This document shows, in pieces, positions 29,381 through 40,284 of a DNA stretch of 64,000 nt. A model generated the notes under the pieces. That model had not been told where the DNA came from. It searched no databases and saw nothing but the letters and a program-made list of their open reading frames with translations. A program made the position numbers and the translations under genes. Position 1 is the stretch's first letter. Each line of letters begins with the position of its first letter. This DNA is from Phocaeicola vulgatus (lineage in GTDB: Bacteria; Bacteroidota; Bacteroidia; Bacteroidales; Tannerellaceae). The stretch spans positions 1,911,001 through 1,975,000 of the forward strand of contig CP091733.1 of the NCBI GenBank assembly GCA_022009975.1, given 5' to 3'.

Positions 29381-30634
29381 TCACTTCACCTCTAAGCGGA
29401 ACTCCTTGGCCATAGACGGGAATGACGACTCCCCTTTCAAACGGAGAGCCACCTTTTGGGAAACCAAATTATAGTCATCCCAAGAACCGGCTGAAATCAT
29501 CATCATGACATGACCATTTTCCGACATCCATTTGACCGGGAAGTTGGGTTGGTAATCCCCGTAAGTGCCCCAATTATCGTCACGATGGAAAACCCGCCAA
29601 GGTCCCCAAGGTTCGGGAGCCTCATAAAGCGTCAATTGCGAACGGGATGCTTCCGGATATCTCATCTGGTGGATTGGACGCGGATGCAACTCCTCATCCA
29701 CAAAGCTGTAATTTCCCATGATATAACGCTTGATACCAGGGTTATACGCCACATGGTTGGATCCAGTCATTTTATAATACCGGAACACCAATTGGGCATC
29801 CTTTTCGTCATGGCTCCAACGAGGTTCGGCTGGATTGCTTGAAGCGAAGAACTCCCAAGCGTCACGCTGCAAGATTTTATCCTTTGGCACACGACCCAAC
29901 AACATACCGTCGTTGTTTTCCCAATAGCTCTGGTTATCATCCTCATCACAAGGAAAATAAGCATAGACATAACCATCACGCGCCCCTTCATATCCTTTGC
30001 CAAACTGCAAGAAATGGCAGGAAGACAAACGACCTTCAAAGAAATGGAACGGAGTGGCATGGTTGTCAAAAGTCAAACCTCCATCTTTCGACACCGCAAT
30101 CCATCCAAAAAGGTTGTGCTGGCGGCGGAAAAGCGGATTGTCCCCGTAGTTCTGCGCTTCAAAACTCATGTACAACGTGCCATCCACATCCAACAACCCG
30201 GAAGGCTTCACTCCTTCCAAACGCTTGTCGGCGACAAGCAACGAATCGTCCGGCGTAGGAGAAGGGCAAATCATATCCATAGACCACTGCCCCACCTGTG
30301 TCAAATCTCCCAAGTTGAAGCGGCGGAAAGTACGCAATCTCCACACATTCACCGTACAGCCTTTATTATCACCCGCACCCAAATAGATGTTATCATCTTT
30401 GCCCCAAGTGAGCGGCCACATATCTCCTTCACCCGAATGGTAACGATAACGGTCAAACAAAACCTCCTCAATCAGTTCCGATGGCTCGTAAGGAGGAATT
30501 GCTTTCGGATAAATGTAATAATCCGCCTTCTGTCCATTCGCACAAACGCAAGGTTTGATTTCCCGATCTTGGGCAGTCATTGTAGAGGACGCAGCCAAAA
30601 GCAATACGCCCAAAGAAAATAGATACTTTTTCAT
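29381..30634 (-). CDS. Exported DUF4185 protein (beta-propeller, glycosidase-like)
   Basis: I choose the ATG at MKKYLFSLGVLLLAASSTM, which gives a clean signal peptide ending near TAQ; an upstream ATG adds only 11 residues. The mature protein of about 395 residues has repeated propeller-blade motifs: WPLTWGKDDNIYLGAGDN, GLLDVDGTLYMSFEA, AVSKDGGLTFD, YNPGIKRYIMGNYSF and APEPWGPWRVFH. These fit DUF4185, a family related to five-bladed glycoside hydrolases. Substrate and catalysis are not established. Confidence 0.72.
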   Translation of the reverse strand: MKKYLFSLGVLLLAASSTMTAQDREIKPCVCANGQKADYYIYPKAIPPYEPSELIEEVLFDRYRYHSGEGDMWPLTWGKDDNIYLGAGDNKGCTVNVWRLRTFRRFNLGDLTQVGQWSMDMICPSPTPDDSLLVADKRLEGVKPSGLLDVDGTLYMSFEAQNYGDNPLFRRQHNLFGWIAVSKDGGLTFDNHATPFHFFEGRLSSCHFLQFGKGYEGARDGYVYAYFPCDEDDNQSYWENNDGMLLGRVPKDKILQRDAWEFFASSNPAEPRWSHDEKDAQLVFRYYKMTGSNHVAYNPGIKRYIMGNYSFVDEELHPRPIHQMRYPEASRSQLTLYEAPEPWGPWRVFHRDDNWGTYGDYQPNFPVKWMSENGHVMMMISAGSWDDYNLVSQKVALRLKGESSFPSMAKEFRLEVK

Positions 30635-30664
30635 CTGTTCAGTAAACATTTTATTCAATGGAAG

Positions 30665-30672
30665 CAAAATTA
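30665..30672 (-). promoter_or_regulatory. -7 element TAATTTTG for the DUF4185 gene
   Basis: Minus-strand match to TAnnTTTG, about 30 bp before the start codon. Confidence 0.5.
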
Positions 30673-30732
30673 AGGAATTATTCTTTATGGCTAATGAGGT
30701 TGGTAAAAGTTTCTGCTATTTGAGAAAAGACA

Positions 30733-30770
30733 TAAAAAAAGGAACAATCTGGCAATGTGCCAAATGTTCC
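30733..30770 (-). terminator. Rho-independent terminator of the 49-codon gene
   Basis: Read on the minus strand, GGAACA and TGTTCC, then TGGCA and TGCCA, form a hairpin followed directly by seven T residues. It sits about 100 bp past the stop of the small gene at 30868-31017. Confidence 0.75.
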
Positions 30771-30867
30771 ATCCAATCTATGGGGCTGTACCAAAACAGC
30801 TGTTGGCAATGATGACACACCTCCGAATAACTAAACTACTTAAATTCTCTTTAAAATACAGTTTTAT

Positions 30868-31017
30868 TTATTTCGCGTCCAACTCCAACGCATTCTCCAA
30901 ACGGCGAATCTTCATATTCAACATTTGGCACATAAAACCGTTTTTCATAGAATGATAACGTTCCAACTGATAACGCAAAGCTGCCAAAGCTTCCATCATT
31001 TTTCTATTATTTTCCAT
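30868..31017 (-). CDS. 49-residue small protein, unknown function
   Basis: A short frame beginning MENNRKMMEALAALRYQLER and ending LENALELDAK. It is helical and Met/Arg/Leu-rich, with no signal or membrane segment. A classic hairpin plus T-tail terminator lies downstream, which supports it as a real transcript. The rest of 30673-31285 shows no other gene apart from the divergent mfd promoter. Family not recognised. Confidence 0.6.
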   Translation of the reverse strand: MENNRKMMEALAALRYQLERYHSMKNGFMCQMLNMKIRRLENALELDAK

Positions 31018-31240
31018 ATTACATTGGTTTTATACCTCACGATTGAGGCGGTTAATACTTAAACTAAAATTATATATACTCTTATCTCATTACCTAACCA
31101 CAATGCAAAGATAGGAATAATCTCCGATTATATGTTATAAAACATACGAAATCATTTCGTTTTTACCATTTTTTAATTATAAAACTGATTCTCAAAGGCT
31201 GAAACAGCCCGATTACCAACTTGTTTTCACAAAAACTTAC

Positions 31241-31249
31241 TACCTTTGC
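31241..31249 (+). promoter_or_regulatory. Promoter of mfd (TACCTTTGC with upstream TTGTTTTC)
   Basis: A -7 match 37 bp before the mfd start, with a TTG-type -33 element at 31221. Confidence 0.6.
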
Positions 31250-31285
31250 CGTAACATATAATGATTCAATTAGAGTTATTTCATT

Positions 31286-34200
31286 GTGGACATTAAAGAA
31301 TTATCATCACTTTATTCTTCGCACCCGACGATTTCCGCACTGCTACAAATCGTAAGCGAAGGCAAAGACAGGAATATTTCCTTAAAAGGACTGAGCGGCT
31401 CCGCTTCAGCCATGACTATCGCAGCTCTTTATGCAAAAGGAGGCGGCAATTTCATCTGCCTGCTGAATGACATGGAAGAGGCTGGTTACTTTTATAACGA
31501 CCTGAAGCAATTGACGAATAGCGACTCGGTCTATTTCTTCCCTTCCGCCTACCGCAGGGACATCAAATATGGCCACATCGACCCAGCCAATGAGATCCTC
31601 CGAACGGAAGTGTTAAGCATACTGCAAAACGAGCATCCCAAGTTCATCATTGTTTCTTATCCGGAGGCGATAGCGGAAAAGGTCGCAAGACAGGAAATCT
31701 TGAAAGAAACACCTTGCCGCTGAAGGTCGGCGACACGGCAGACATCATAAACATCTCTAACGCATTGGACAAAAACGGGTTTGAAGCGGTGGATTATGTG
31801 TACGAACCGGGACAATACGCGCTTCGTGGAAGTATCTTGGACGTCTTTTCCTTTTCATACGAATATCCGTACCGCATCGACTTCTTCGGAGATGAAATAG
31901 AGACAATCCGCACATTCGACGTGGAGACGCAATTGTCCAAAGATAAACTGGATTCCATCCATATCGTCTCCGAAGTGAGTAAGAAAAACGCATCCGGCGG
32001 CTGTTTGTTGGGTTCGCTGCCTAACGACACATTATTGGCTGTCCATGACTTGAACTGGTGCCGGGAGCGCATAGGAGCCATTTGGGAAGAGGAACCGGTG
32101 GTTGCCGATGAAGAATCATTTGCCAATGCGGATCTTATGCATGCGAAATTGGTGCCTTGGGACGAGTTCATGCACGACGCACTCAACCTCCGCAGGATAC
32201 AATTCGGGTTGCACACGGCAGGAGAAGCCAACGCTACCCTCAATTTCCAAACGGAAGCGCAACCAATTTTCCATAAGAACTTCGACATGGTGAGCCTCTC
32301 GTTCCATAAATACTTGGACGAAGGATACACCATCTATATATTAAGCGACGTGGAGAAGCAAGCTGCCCGCATCCGCGCCATCTTCGAAGATAGGAAGGAC
32401 GATATTCCTTTCATTGCCGTCAACCGGACGATACATGCGGGATTTGCCGACAGCCAACTGAAAATATGCTACTTCACCGACCACCAGCTCTTTGACCGCT
32501 TCCATAAATATAGCCTGAAGAGCGATAAAGCAAGGAGTGGAAAAATCACCTTGTCCTTGAAGGAACTGAACCAATTCACGCCCGGTGATTACATTGTCCA
32601 TATAGACCATGGGATCGGACAATTCGGAGGATTGGTGCGTATGGAGGTGAATGGCAAGATGCAAGAGGTGGTCAAGCTAATCTATCAAAACCATGATGCG
32701 ATATTCGTCAGCATCCATTCCTTGCACAAACTTTCCAAATACAAAGGAAAAGACGGGGAACCGCCCAAGCTGAGCAAATTGGGGACAGGTGCGTGGGAGA
32801 AGATGAAAGACCGCACCAAAAAGAAGGTCAAGGATATCGCCAGGGATTTGATTCTCCTCTATGCCAAACGGAAACAAGAAAAGGGATTCGCATACAGTCC
32901 GGACAGCTTCTTGCAACAGGAGCTGGAAGCCAGCTTCATTTATGAAGATACACCCGACCAGATGAAGGCGACAGCCGAAGTGAAGTCGGACATGGAAAGT
33001 GCCCGGCCGATGGATCGACTCATCTGCGGAGACGTGGGATTCGGTAAAACGGAAGTGGCTATCCGTGCAGCCTTCAAAGCGGTGACAGACGACAAACAGG
33101 TGGCTGTGTTGGTGCCCACGACAGTATTGGCGTTCCAACACTACCAGACTTTCAAAGAGAGGCTGAAGGAATTTCCGTGCAAGATAGACTACATCAGCCG
33201 TGCCCGCACTTCCACCCAAATCAAACAGATATTGAAGGAGGTGAAGGAAGGAGAAGTCAACATATTGATCGGAACCCACCGAATCGTCAGCAAAGACGTG
33301 GCATTCAAAGACCTTGGGTTGTTGATCATCGACGAGGAACAGAAATTCGGTGTCTCTGTCAAAGAGAAGCTGCGCCAACTCAAGAGCAACGTGGACACAT
33401 TGACCATGACTGCGACACCAATTCCCCGAACGCTCCAATTCTCACTCATGGGCGCAAGGGATTTGAGCAGCATCACGACTCCACCACCCAACCGTTATCC
33501 GGTCCAGACAGACGTGGAGCGTTTCAATCCTGAGATTATCCGGGAAGCCATCAACTTCGAAATGAGCCGCAACGGGCAGGTGTTCTTTATCAATAACAGA
33601 ATCCAGAACATCTACGAAATAGAGGCTTTGGTCAAACGGGAAGTACCGGATGCGCGCATCTGTGTCGCTCACGGACAAATGGAGCCTGGGGAGTTAGAAA
33701 AGAAGATTTTGGATTTCGTCAATTATGAATACGATGTGCTGATTGCGACAAGCATCATCGAAAGTGGAATCGATGTGCCAAACGCAAACACCATCATCAT
33801 CAACAATGCCCAGCAGTTCGGATTGTCGGATTTGCACCAGTTGCGAGGCCGTGTGGGAAGAAGCAATCGTAAAGCCTTTTGCTACCTGCTCTCTCCGCCC
33901 CTAAGTTCTCTGACCCAAGAAGCCCGCAGAAGACTCCAAGCTATCGAAAGCTTTTCTGAGTTGGGAAGCGGCATCCATATTGCCATGCAGGATTTGGACA
34001 TCCGTGGCGCAGGGAACATGTTAGGAGCTGAGCAAAGCGGCTTTATTGCCGACTTGGGGTATGAGGCTTACCAAAAGATTTTGGAAGAGGCTGTAGACGA
34101 ACTAAAGAGCGACGAGTTTGCGGATTTGTATGCAAGCCTCAACGACTCGCCACAAGAGAGCAAGAATTATGTACGGGAAACCTTCATCGAAAGCGATTTG

Positions 34201-34605
34201 GAAGCGATGTTCCCGCCTACTTATATCCCGAACGATTCGGAACGTGTCTCCATTTATAGGGAATTGGACAACATGGAAAGGGAAAAGGACATCCAAGACT
34301 TCATGACCCGGCTGAAAGACCGATTCGGGGAAATTCCGCCAGAAGGCATGGAGTTAATCCGGATTGTGCGCCTGAGAAGGATGGCACGATTATTAGGCAT
34401 TGAAAAGATTATCCTGAAACAGGGACAAATGAACCTTTATTTGGTTTCATCCGATGAGAGTGCCTATTATCAAAGCCGGGCATTCGGGCAACTATTAACA
34501 TTCATCCAAAAGCATCCCCGCATCTGCTATCTGAAAGAGAACAAAGGGAAACGGAGCATCGGCATTAAAGAGGTGCGGACGGTTGAAAGGCTTGCAATAT
34601 CTTAG
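31286..34605 (+). CDS. mfd: Transcription-repair coupling factor Mfd (one frameshift)
   Basis: Releases stalled RNA polymerase and recruits UvrA. It starts at GTG (reading VDIKELSSLYSSHP). The UvrB-like N-terminal part is followed by the CarD-like polymerase-interacting domain (ELNQFTPGDYIVHIDHG), the helicase core (ICGDVGFGKTEVAIRAAF, then LLIIDEEQKFGV, TMTATPIPRTLQ and QLRGRVGRSNRKAFCYL) and the C-terminal TRCF domain. About 1,106 residues, full length for the family. The frame slips near 31715 (LKETPCR to LTLKVGDTAD). For a conserved repair gene I read this as sequencing error. Confidence 0.94.
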
Positions 34606-34642
34606 AGGAGATGGAAACACTATAAACAGAATGCCAAACAAA

Positions 34643-34679
34643 AGGAGCCTTCCCAATCATCACGACTCAGAAGGCTCCT
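34643..34679. terminator. Bidirectional terminator between mfd and the MFS gene
   Basis: AGGAGCCTT pairs with AAGGCTCCT around a 19-base loop. It lies between convergent genes and has A/T-rich flanks on both sides. Confidence 0.6.
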
Positions 34680-34717
34680 AAAAATCTAAGTAACAACTTT
34701 TGTTAGTATCCCTACAT

Positions 34718-35947
34718 TTATGCTTTCTTCAAATTAACAGACTTAAAGAATATCGCAAACAGAATCAACAGCACGAAGGATGCGATTGCTGATATAGCGA
34801 AGACGATAGGCCAGTCACAAAGGCTGCCCGCACGGAACGTATGAATCAGCCAGCCGTTGAACAATGTACCAATCAAGAAACCTATTCCCCAAACCAAGAA
34901 GAACAGGAGCCCTTGGGCTGTCGCTTTCATTCCTTCAGGAGCTACGTTGTCCGTATAAACTTGACCTCCGACATAGAAAAGGCCGAAAATCAAACCATGG
35001 ACGATAATTCCTACATAATAGAATGCTTGCATGTTTGTCTCTGCACCCAAGTAAAAGGCGGCATAACGGATTGTCAAGGCAATCAAACCAAATATCAATG
35101 TCTTCTTGATTCCTGAACGAAGCAGGATGGAAGTAGTAATGACCAAGAAGAACATTTCAGCAAACTGACCCAAGTTCAATGTCACCGTAATATATTGTAC
35201 GTTCACCTCTGCCAAGATAACGGAACCGTAAACATGGTAAAGCGTAAACGGAATGATAGACAAGAATGTCAATATCATAAAAGTGCGGTAATTGCGATCC
35301 TTCATAATCAAAGGAAAGACGCTGAAACCGGTGATATCCATAAAAGAGGGGCTCTTTTTGGAAGAAGATGGCGGTGTACTCGGCAATGTCAAATCCACAA
35401 TGGCAGCAACCACACAAACGGCAGCACCACAATACATCGGCAAATTGGTGTCATCGAACGCCGACAAGTTAAGCACACGGAATGCAACCAAACTAAACAC
35501 ACCGGAAGCGACCCAACCAATCGAACCGAATAAACGGATGCGCGGGAATTGTTCAGCTGGAGTATGGTGCATAGCAATCGTACTTGTCAAACTCTGAGTT
35601 GGCATGTGGCAAAGCATCGCTCCGACCACACAACCCATCAATGGAGCAAACGCAGTCTGCTGTGCAGCAAATACAAGGAAAACTGCAGTTAAAAGATTCA
35701 ATACAGAAAGAATCTTCTCCCCGGAGAAATAACGGTCCGCAATGGATCCGATAAAAGCAGAAGCCATCGCTCCAATTGCCATTGAACTCAATATAAAAGA
35801 CATTTGGGAAGGTTCGAATTTCAATCCATTCTGAAGATATGCTCCTAATGGAACCCACCAAACAGCACTAAGCATGTACTGCAAAAACATCATCAAGCAC
35901 AACTGCGCCTTTGTTTTTAAACTTGCACGTTCAACCATGTTGTTCAT
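34718..35947 (-). CDS. MFS transporter, nucleoside-permease-like
   Basis: A 409-residue inner-membrane protein with 12 hydrophobic segments. The N-terminal LMMFLQYMLSAVWWVPLGAY and GSIADRYFSGEKIL, and the C-terminal GQVYTDNVAPEGMKATAQGL, are features of the NupG/XapB-like nucleoside:proton symporter branch of the MFS. The frame is intact. The start may be MNNMVERAS or the internal MVERAS. It is divergent from the hybrid sensor gene. The true substrate (nucleoside or sugar) is not determined. Confidence 0.8.
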   Translation of the reverse strand: MNNMVERASLKTKAQLCLMMFLQYMLSAVWWVPLGAYLQNGLKFEPSQMSFILSSMAIGAMASAFIGSIADRYFSGEKILSVLNLLTAVFLVFAAQQTAFAPLMGCVVGAMLCHMPTQSLTSTIAMHHTPAEQFPRIRLFGSIGWVASGVFSLVAFRVLNLSAFDDTNLPMYCGAAVCVVAAIVDLTLPSTPPSSSKKSPSFMDITGFSVFPLIMKDRNYRTFMILTFLSIIPFTLYHVYGSVILAEVNVQYITVTLNLGQFAEMFFLVITTSILLRSGIKKTLIFGLIALTIRYAAFYLGAETNMQAFYYVGIIVHGLIFGLFYVGGQVYTDNVAPEGMKATAQGLLFFLVWGIGFLIGTLFNGWLIHTFRAGSLCDWPIVFAISAIASFVLLILFAIFFKSVNLKKA

Positions 35948-36007
35948 AACAAAAAGATTTTTAAGTTAAATTAAATTGATATCGCCTTTCATTTTTTTGA
36001 CGACGCA

Positions 36008-36015
36008 CAAAAGTA
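36008..36015 (-). promoter_or_regulatory. -7 element TACTTTTG for the MFS gene
   Basis: Minus-strand TAnnTTTG match about 60 bp before the start codon. Confidence 0.5.
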
Positions 36016-36204
36016 ACAACTACCATACGATTTATATTTCGATTCAATAACAATAATTTTCAACTATGTAATAAAATCAAAACTAATTACTCGTATGATA
36101 CAATTTTGAATGACGAGGCGACAAAATAAAATATTAAAACAATATAATAATAAAAGAAATGCAAGATTCACCCTTTAATATGTTGTTCGTACAGCAATTC
36201 TTTA

Positions 36205-36213
36205 TATATTTGC
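36205..36213 (+). promoter_or_regulatory. -7 element TATATTTGC for the hybrid sensor gene
   Basis: Plus-strand TAnnTTTG match 25 bp before the start codon. Confidence 0.55.
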
Positions 36214-36237
36214 ATAACACAATATTAAAAATATACC

Positions 36238-39200
36238 ATGAACGCAAACCGGATATGCCTTTACATATTATTGCTAATTTCCATTCCTTTTTGCTTTTTG
36301 CAAGCCGAGGATGCCAATTTGCTTTTCCACCATTATCAAGTCGAAAATGGGTTAAGCAATAATATGGTCACCGCTTGCGTACAAGACAAAGATGGATATA
36401 TATGGATTGGCACAAGAGACGGATTGAACCGTTTTGACGGCTATAACTTCAAAGGGTTCAGGCAAGATTCGGACAGCCACAGTTTGGGAAGCAACTGGAT
36501 TTCCTGCTTGGCGTGTGATTCCACCGGTAACCTTTGGGTCGGGACCTTATCCGGGTTATATGAATATATTCCCGAAAATGAATCATTCAAGCATATCCCT
36601 TTCACGACCAATAAGAGCATCACCGATTTCAAATTTGACAAACAGAACAACCTTTGGCTTCTGTTAGATGGGAACTTGATAAAATACAACAAGGCAACCA
36701 GCGAGTTTAAGACATTCACCCATCACGGAGGACAAGCATACACCTCTTTCTGCATCACAGACAACAACCAAATATGGATTGGGGACATGCAGGGAGACAT
36801 TTCTCTATTTGACACGGAACAGGAAAGCGTGAAAGTATTCAATCTATTTGACAAACACCTGGCATTTCCCCTCAAAAAATACGCAATGTCTATCCATCTG
36901 CCTATTCCCATAAACTTTATGTCGCATACGAACACGATGATATTAAAGTATTGGACACCCAAACGGGAGTTTATGAAGATTTGGACATTCAAAAAGTCAG
37001 CCAACTCACCTTCCTCATCAGTTGCCTTTTGGAAAAAAGCCCGGACGAACTATGGATAGGAACGGATTCTGGCTTGTTGATTTACAGAATTGACAAAAAA
37101 AGCTGCAAAAGAATCCAACCCAACCTGCAAGACTCCCAATCTTTGTCCGGTCATTACATTTCAGCACTATATAAAGATGAAAGAAATGGCATTTGGGTTG
37201 GCACACAGCAACACGGCATCAACTTCCACTCCCCTTTCCAGCCGTTCAAAGTCCATTATCCGGGAGACAGTAACAACACGATGGTGGGAGAATCTGTGCG
37301 GGACATTTGCTGTGACACCAATGGCAACATCTGGATTGGCACGGAAGATGCGGGCATTAATTGCTTCAACAGGGAGACCGGTTCCTTCACCAACTATCGT
37401 CCTATTCCAGGAGGGAAAGGTTTGTCCCACACCAATATCAGAGGTTTGGCAATCCAGGATGAACAACTATGGATTGGACATGTCATCCACGGGATTGACC
37501 GCATGGACATCAAAACGAGGAAGATAATCAAGCACTATCCATTGCTGAAAGATTCCACGACGACTAAAAACAGCACAGTGTATTGTATCAAAGTTATGAG
37601 AAACGGACAAATATATGTGGGAAGCAGCGATGGCATCTACCGGTATAACTTGGCAAAAGACAAGTTTGTCCATTTGCAGCAATTCCCCTCCTATTCCGTC
37701 AGGTGCATTTATGAAGATGAACAGGGGCGCATTTGGACAGGCATGTTCAACCGCAGTTATTATTTCAACCCCTACACCAACACGGGAATGTATTTGCCTT
37801 ATGACAAGCTCAATACGCAACGGCATAATTTCGTGAATGACATTTGCCAAGATATTTCAGGGAATATGTGGTTTGCTACACACGAAGGCGTTATCAGATA
37901 CGATTTCCAGACAGGCGAATCCATCCATTATACGGTAAAAAACGGAATGCCCAGTAACGTGGCTTATAGGATTTTACCAGACAAACAGGGGAAACTGTGG
38001 ATTAGCACAGCCAATGGGCTGGTTTGCATGAACAGGAAAGCAGAAATCACTACATTTACAGAGGGACAAGGGCTCCTTTCAAGGCAGTTCAACGAGAACT
38101 CCGCTTTGAGTGCCCCGGACAGCCTCTTCTATTTTGGTTCCGTGAAAGGATTCATCTACTTCAATCCAACCCGGATTTTGCCCAAAGAAGAGAAGTTGGA
38201 TGTCCATTTAAATGAACTGTACATAGACTATGACCAAAACAAAGGGATTATTTTGAATATGTCGTCTACTTCCCCGCACAAGAAAGTGACCCTGAACCAT
38301 CGTGAATCGACGTTCAGCATAAACTTTTCAGCCCTCAATTTCTCAGCTCCGAACTCCATCCAATATGCATATCGGATTGGCAATGCGGATATGGAATGGA
38401 CTCCGACTTACGAACGGAACACTGTCTATTTCACGGATATGCAACCGGGGAAATATCTATTTGAGATAAAAGCTGCAAACCTCTCCCATCAATGGAGCAA
38501 TGATATCACACAATTAGAAATAGAGATTTGCCACCTTGGTGGGAATCCATCTATGCCCGCCTGACGTACACATTGGGAATCATCCTGATCCTGTTCTTCT
38601 ACCTTTATAAATGGAGGGAAAAGACCAAGAGAACCTTGTCATATAACATGAGGCTGTTTGAAGACCAAAAAGAGAAAGAATTATACCAAGCTAAGATTGA
38701 TTTCTTCATCAATATCGCACATGAAATCAGAACTCCTTTGACACTGATTAAAAGTCCTTTGGAGAAACTACTTTTATCCACGGACATGAACGATTCCGAA
38801 AAAAAGAGTTTGTCGCTCATGGATAAAAATGTCTCCCGTTTATTGGCATTGGTGAACCAGCTCCTTGATTTCCGCAAAACGGAAGTGGAAGGATATAAAC
38901 TTAACTTTGTCCGCACAGACATCATCAGTTTGCTCAAAGACCAGCTTCGCTGTTTTCAGGAATTGGCAGAGGAAAAAGGGAAAAACATCCATTTCACAAG
39001 TGAAAACGAAAGCATTCCTATCTTTATCGACCGAGAAGCCATCACTAAGATATTCACTAACTTGCTATCCAACGCCATCAAATATGCGAATAAAGAAATC
39101 CATATCGAGGTGGTTGAAGAGGGGAACAATCTGAAATTCATCTTTTCCAATGACGGGAAACCTGTGCCGGACGATATGAAAGAGAAAATATTCGAACCAT

Positions 39201-40197
39201 TCTACCGGGTTTCAGATTTAGAGAATCCTAAATTAGGAACGGGATTGGGATTGCCTTTGGCAAGGTCTTTGGCTGAGATGCACCAAGGTTCGCTTCAATT
39301 GTTGAAAGAGGACAAGCAATACACAACCTTCTGCTTGATCTTGCCGAAGCATTTGCCCGAACGGGTCTCTACGGAAGAAGAGAGAGCAGAGAATACAGAG
39401 AAGGCGAGTTATACATATAATAAAGAGAGAGCTTCCATCTTGATTGTGGAAGACAATGCCGACTTGCGGGAGTTCATCGCCGAAGAAATCAACCTCTACT
39501 ACAACATCTTTACGGCAAAGAATGGCAAAGAGGCACTCTGCATATTGGACAACACGAATGTGCACCTTATCATTAGCGATATCATGATGCCCGAAATGGA
39601 CGGGTTGGAATTACTGAAGCAGATTAGGAGTATGGACAAATACAGCCATATCCCTATCATTTTGCTGACTGCCAAGACAACCGTCCAGTCCCACATGGAA
39701 GGATTGAAGTTAGGAGCCGACGCTTACATAGAAACCTTTTTCCACAAGTTTGTTGATTGCCCAGATATCCAACTTGCTATCCAACAGGACCAACATCAGC
39801 AAGTTCTATTCTTCGCATCCAGCTGTGGAGACCGAGTTTGCCAGTTCGCCTAAAGATAATGAATTCTTGGAAAAGCTGAACCAAGTCATCATTGACCACT
39901 TGGGAGATCAGACCTTGGATGTTTCCAAAGTAGCAGAGCTGTTGGGCATAACAAGACAAAGTTTGTACAGAAACTAAAAACATTTGCGACCAGACGCCCA
40001 ATGAGTTAATCAACAAAAGCAGGCTAAAGAAGGCTGCCGAGTTATTGATAAAAGGAGATATGCGCATTTATGAAATATCAGAAGCGTGTGGTTTCAAGAA
40101 TCAATCCTATTTCTGGGTCGCATTCACCAAAAGGTTTGGATGCAGCCCTTCACAATATGCCAAAGAAAGGAGGATTGACGAAAACAAAGAAACTTGA
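36238..40197 (+). CDS. Hybrid two-component system regulator (HTCS; four frameshifts)
   Basis: One protein of about 1,319 residues that senses a periplasmic ligand and controls transcription. In order: a signal peptide; a periplasmic double beta-propeller with Reg_prop repeats (GYIWIGTRDGLNRFDGY, GNIWIGTEDAGIN, GKLWISTANGLV); a Y_Y_Y domain near FSALNFSAPNSIQYAYRI; a membrane helix (TLGIILILFFYLYKW); a histidine kinase with HEIRTPLTLIKSPLEKL; an ATPase domain with GTGLGLPLARSLAEM; a receiver with SDIMMPEMDGLELL; and an AraC-type HTH (ISEACGFKNQSYFW). The frame slips near 36880, 38530, 39740 and 39975. HTCS usually sit by polysaccharide loci; no SusC/SusD pair is nearby. Likely targets are the flanking oxidoreductase and carriers. 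Confidence 0.9.
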
Positions 40198-40284
40198 CAG
40201 GGTCTATCTTATCGAAAGATGATGTTAGACATAATCAATAAAAACGAATTTCAACTGAGTAGTAATTTAATATAAGGAGTTATT

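Noticed and set aside
36238..40197. Separate sensor, kinase and regulator genes
   Set aside because: The open frames overlap and continue one another in the exact domain order of a single HTCS protein, so they are one gene with read errors.
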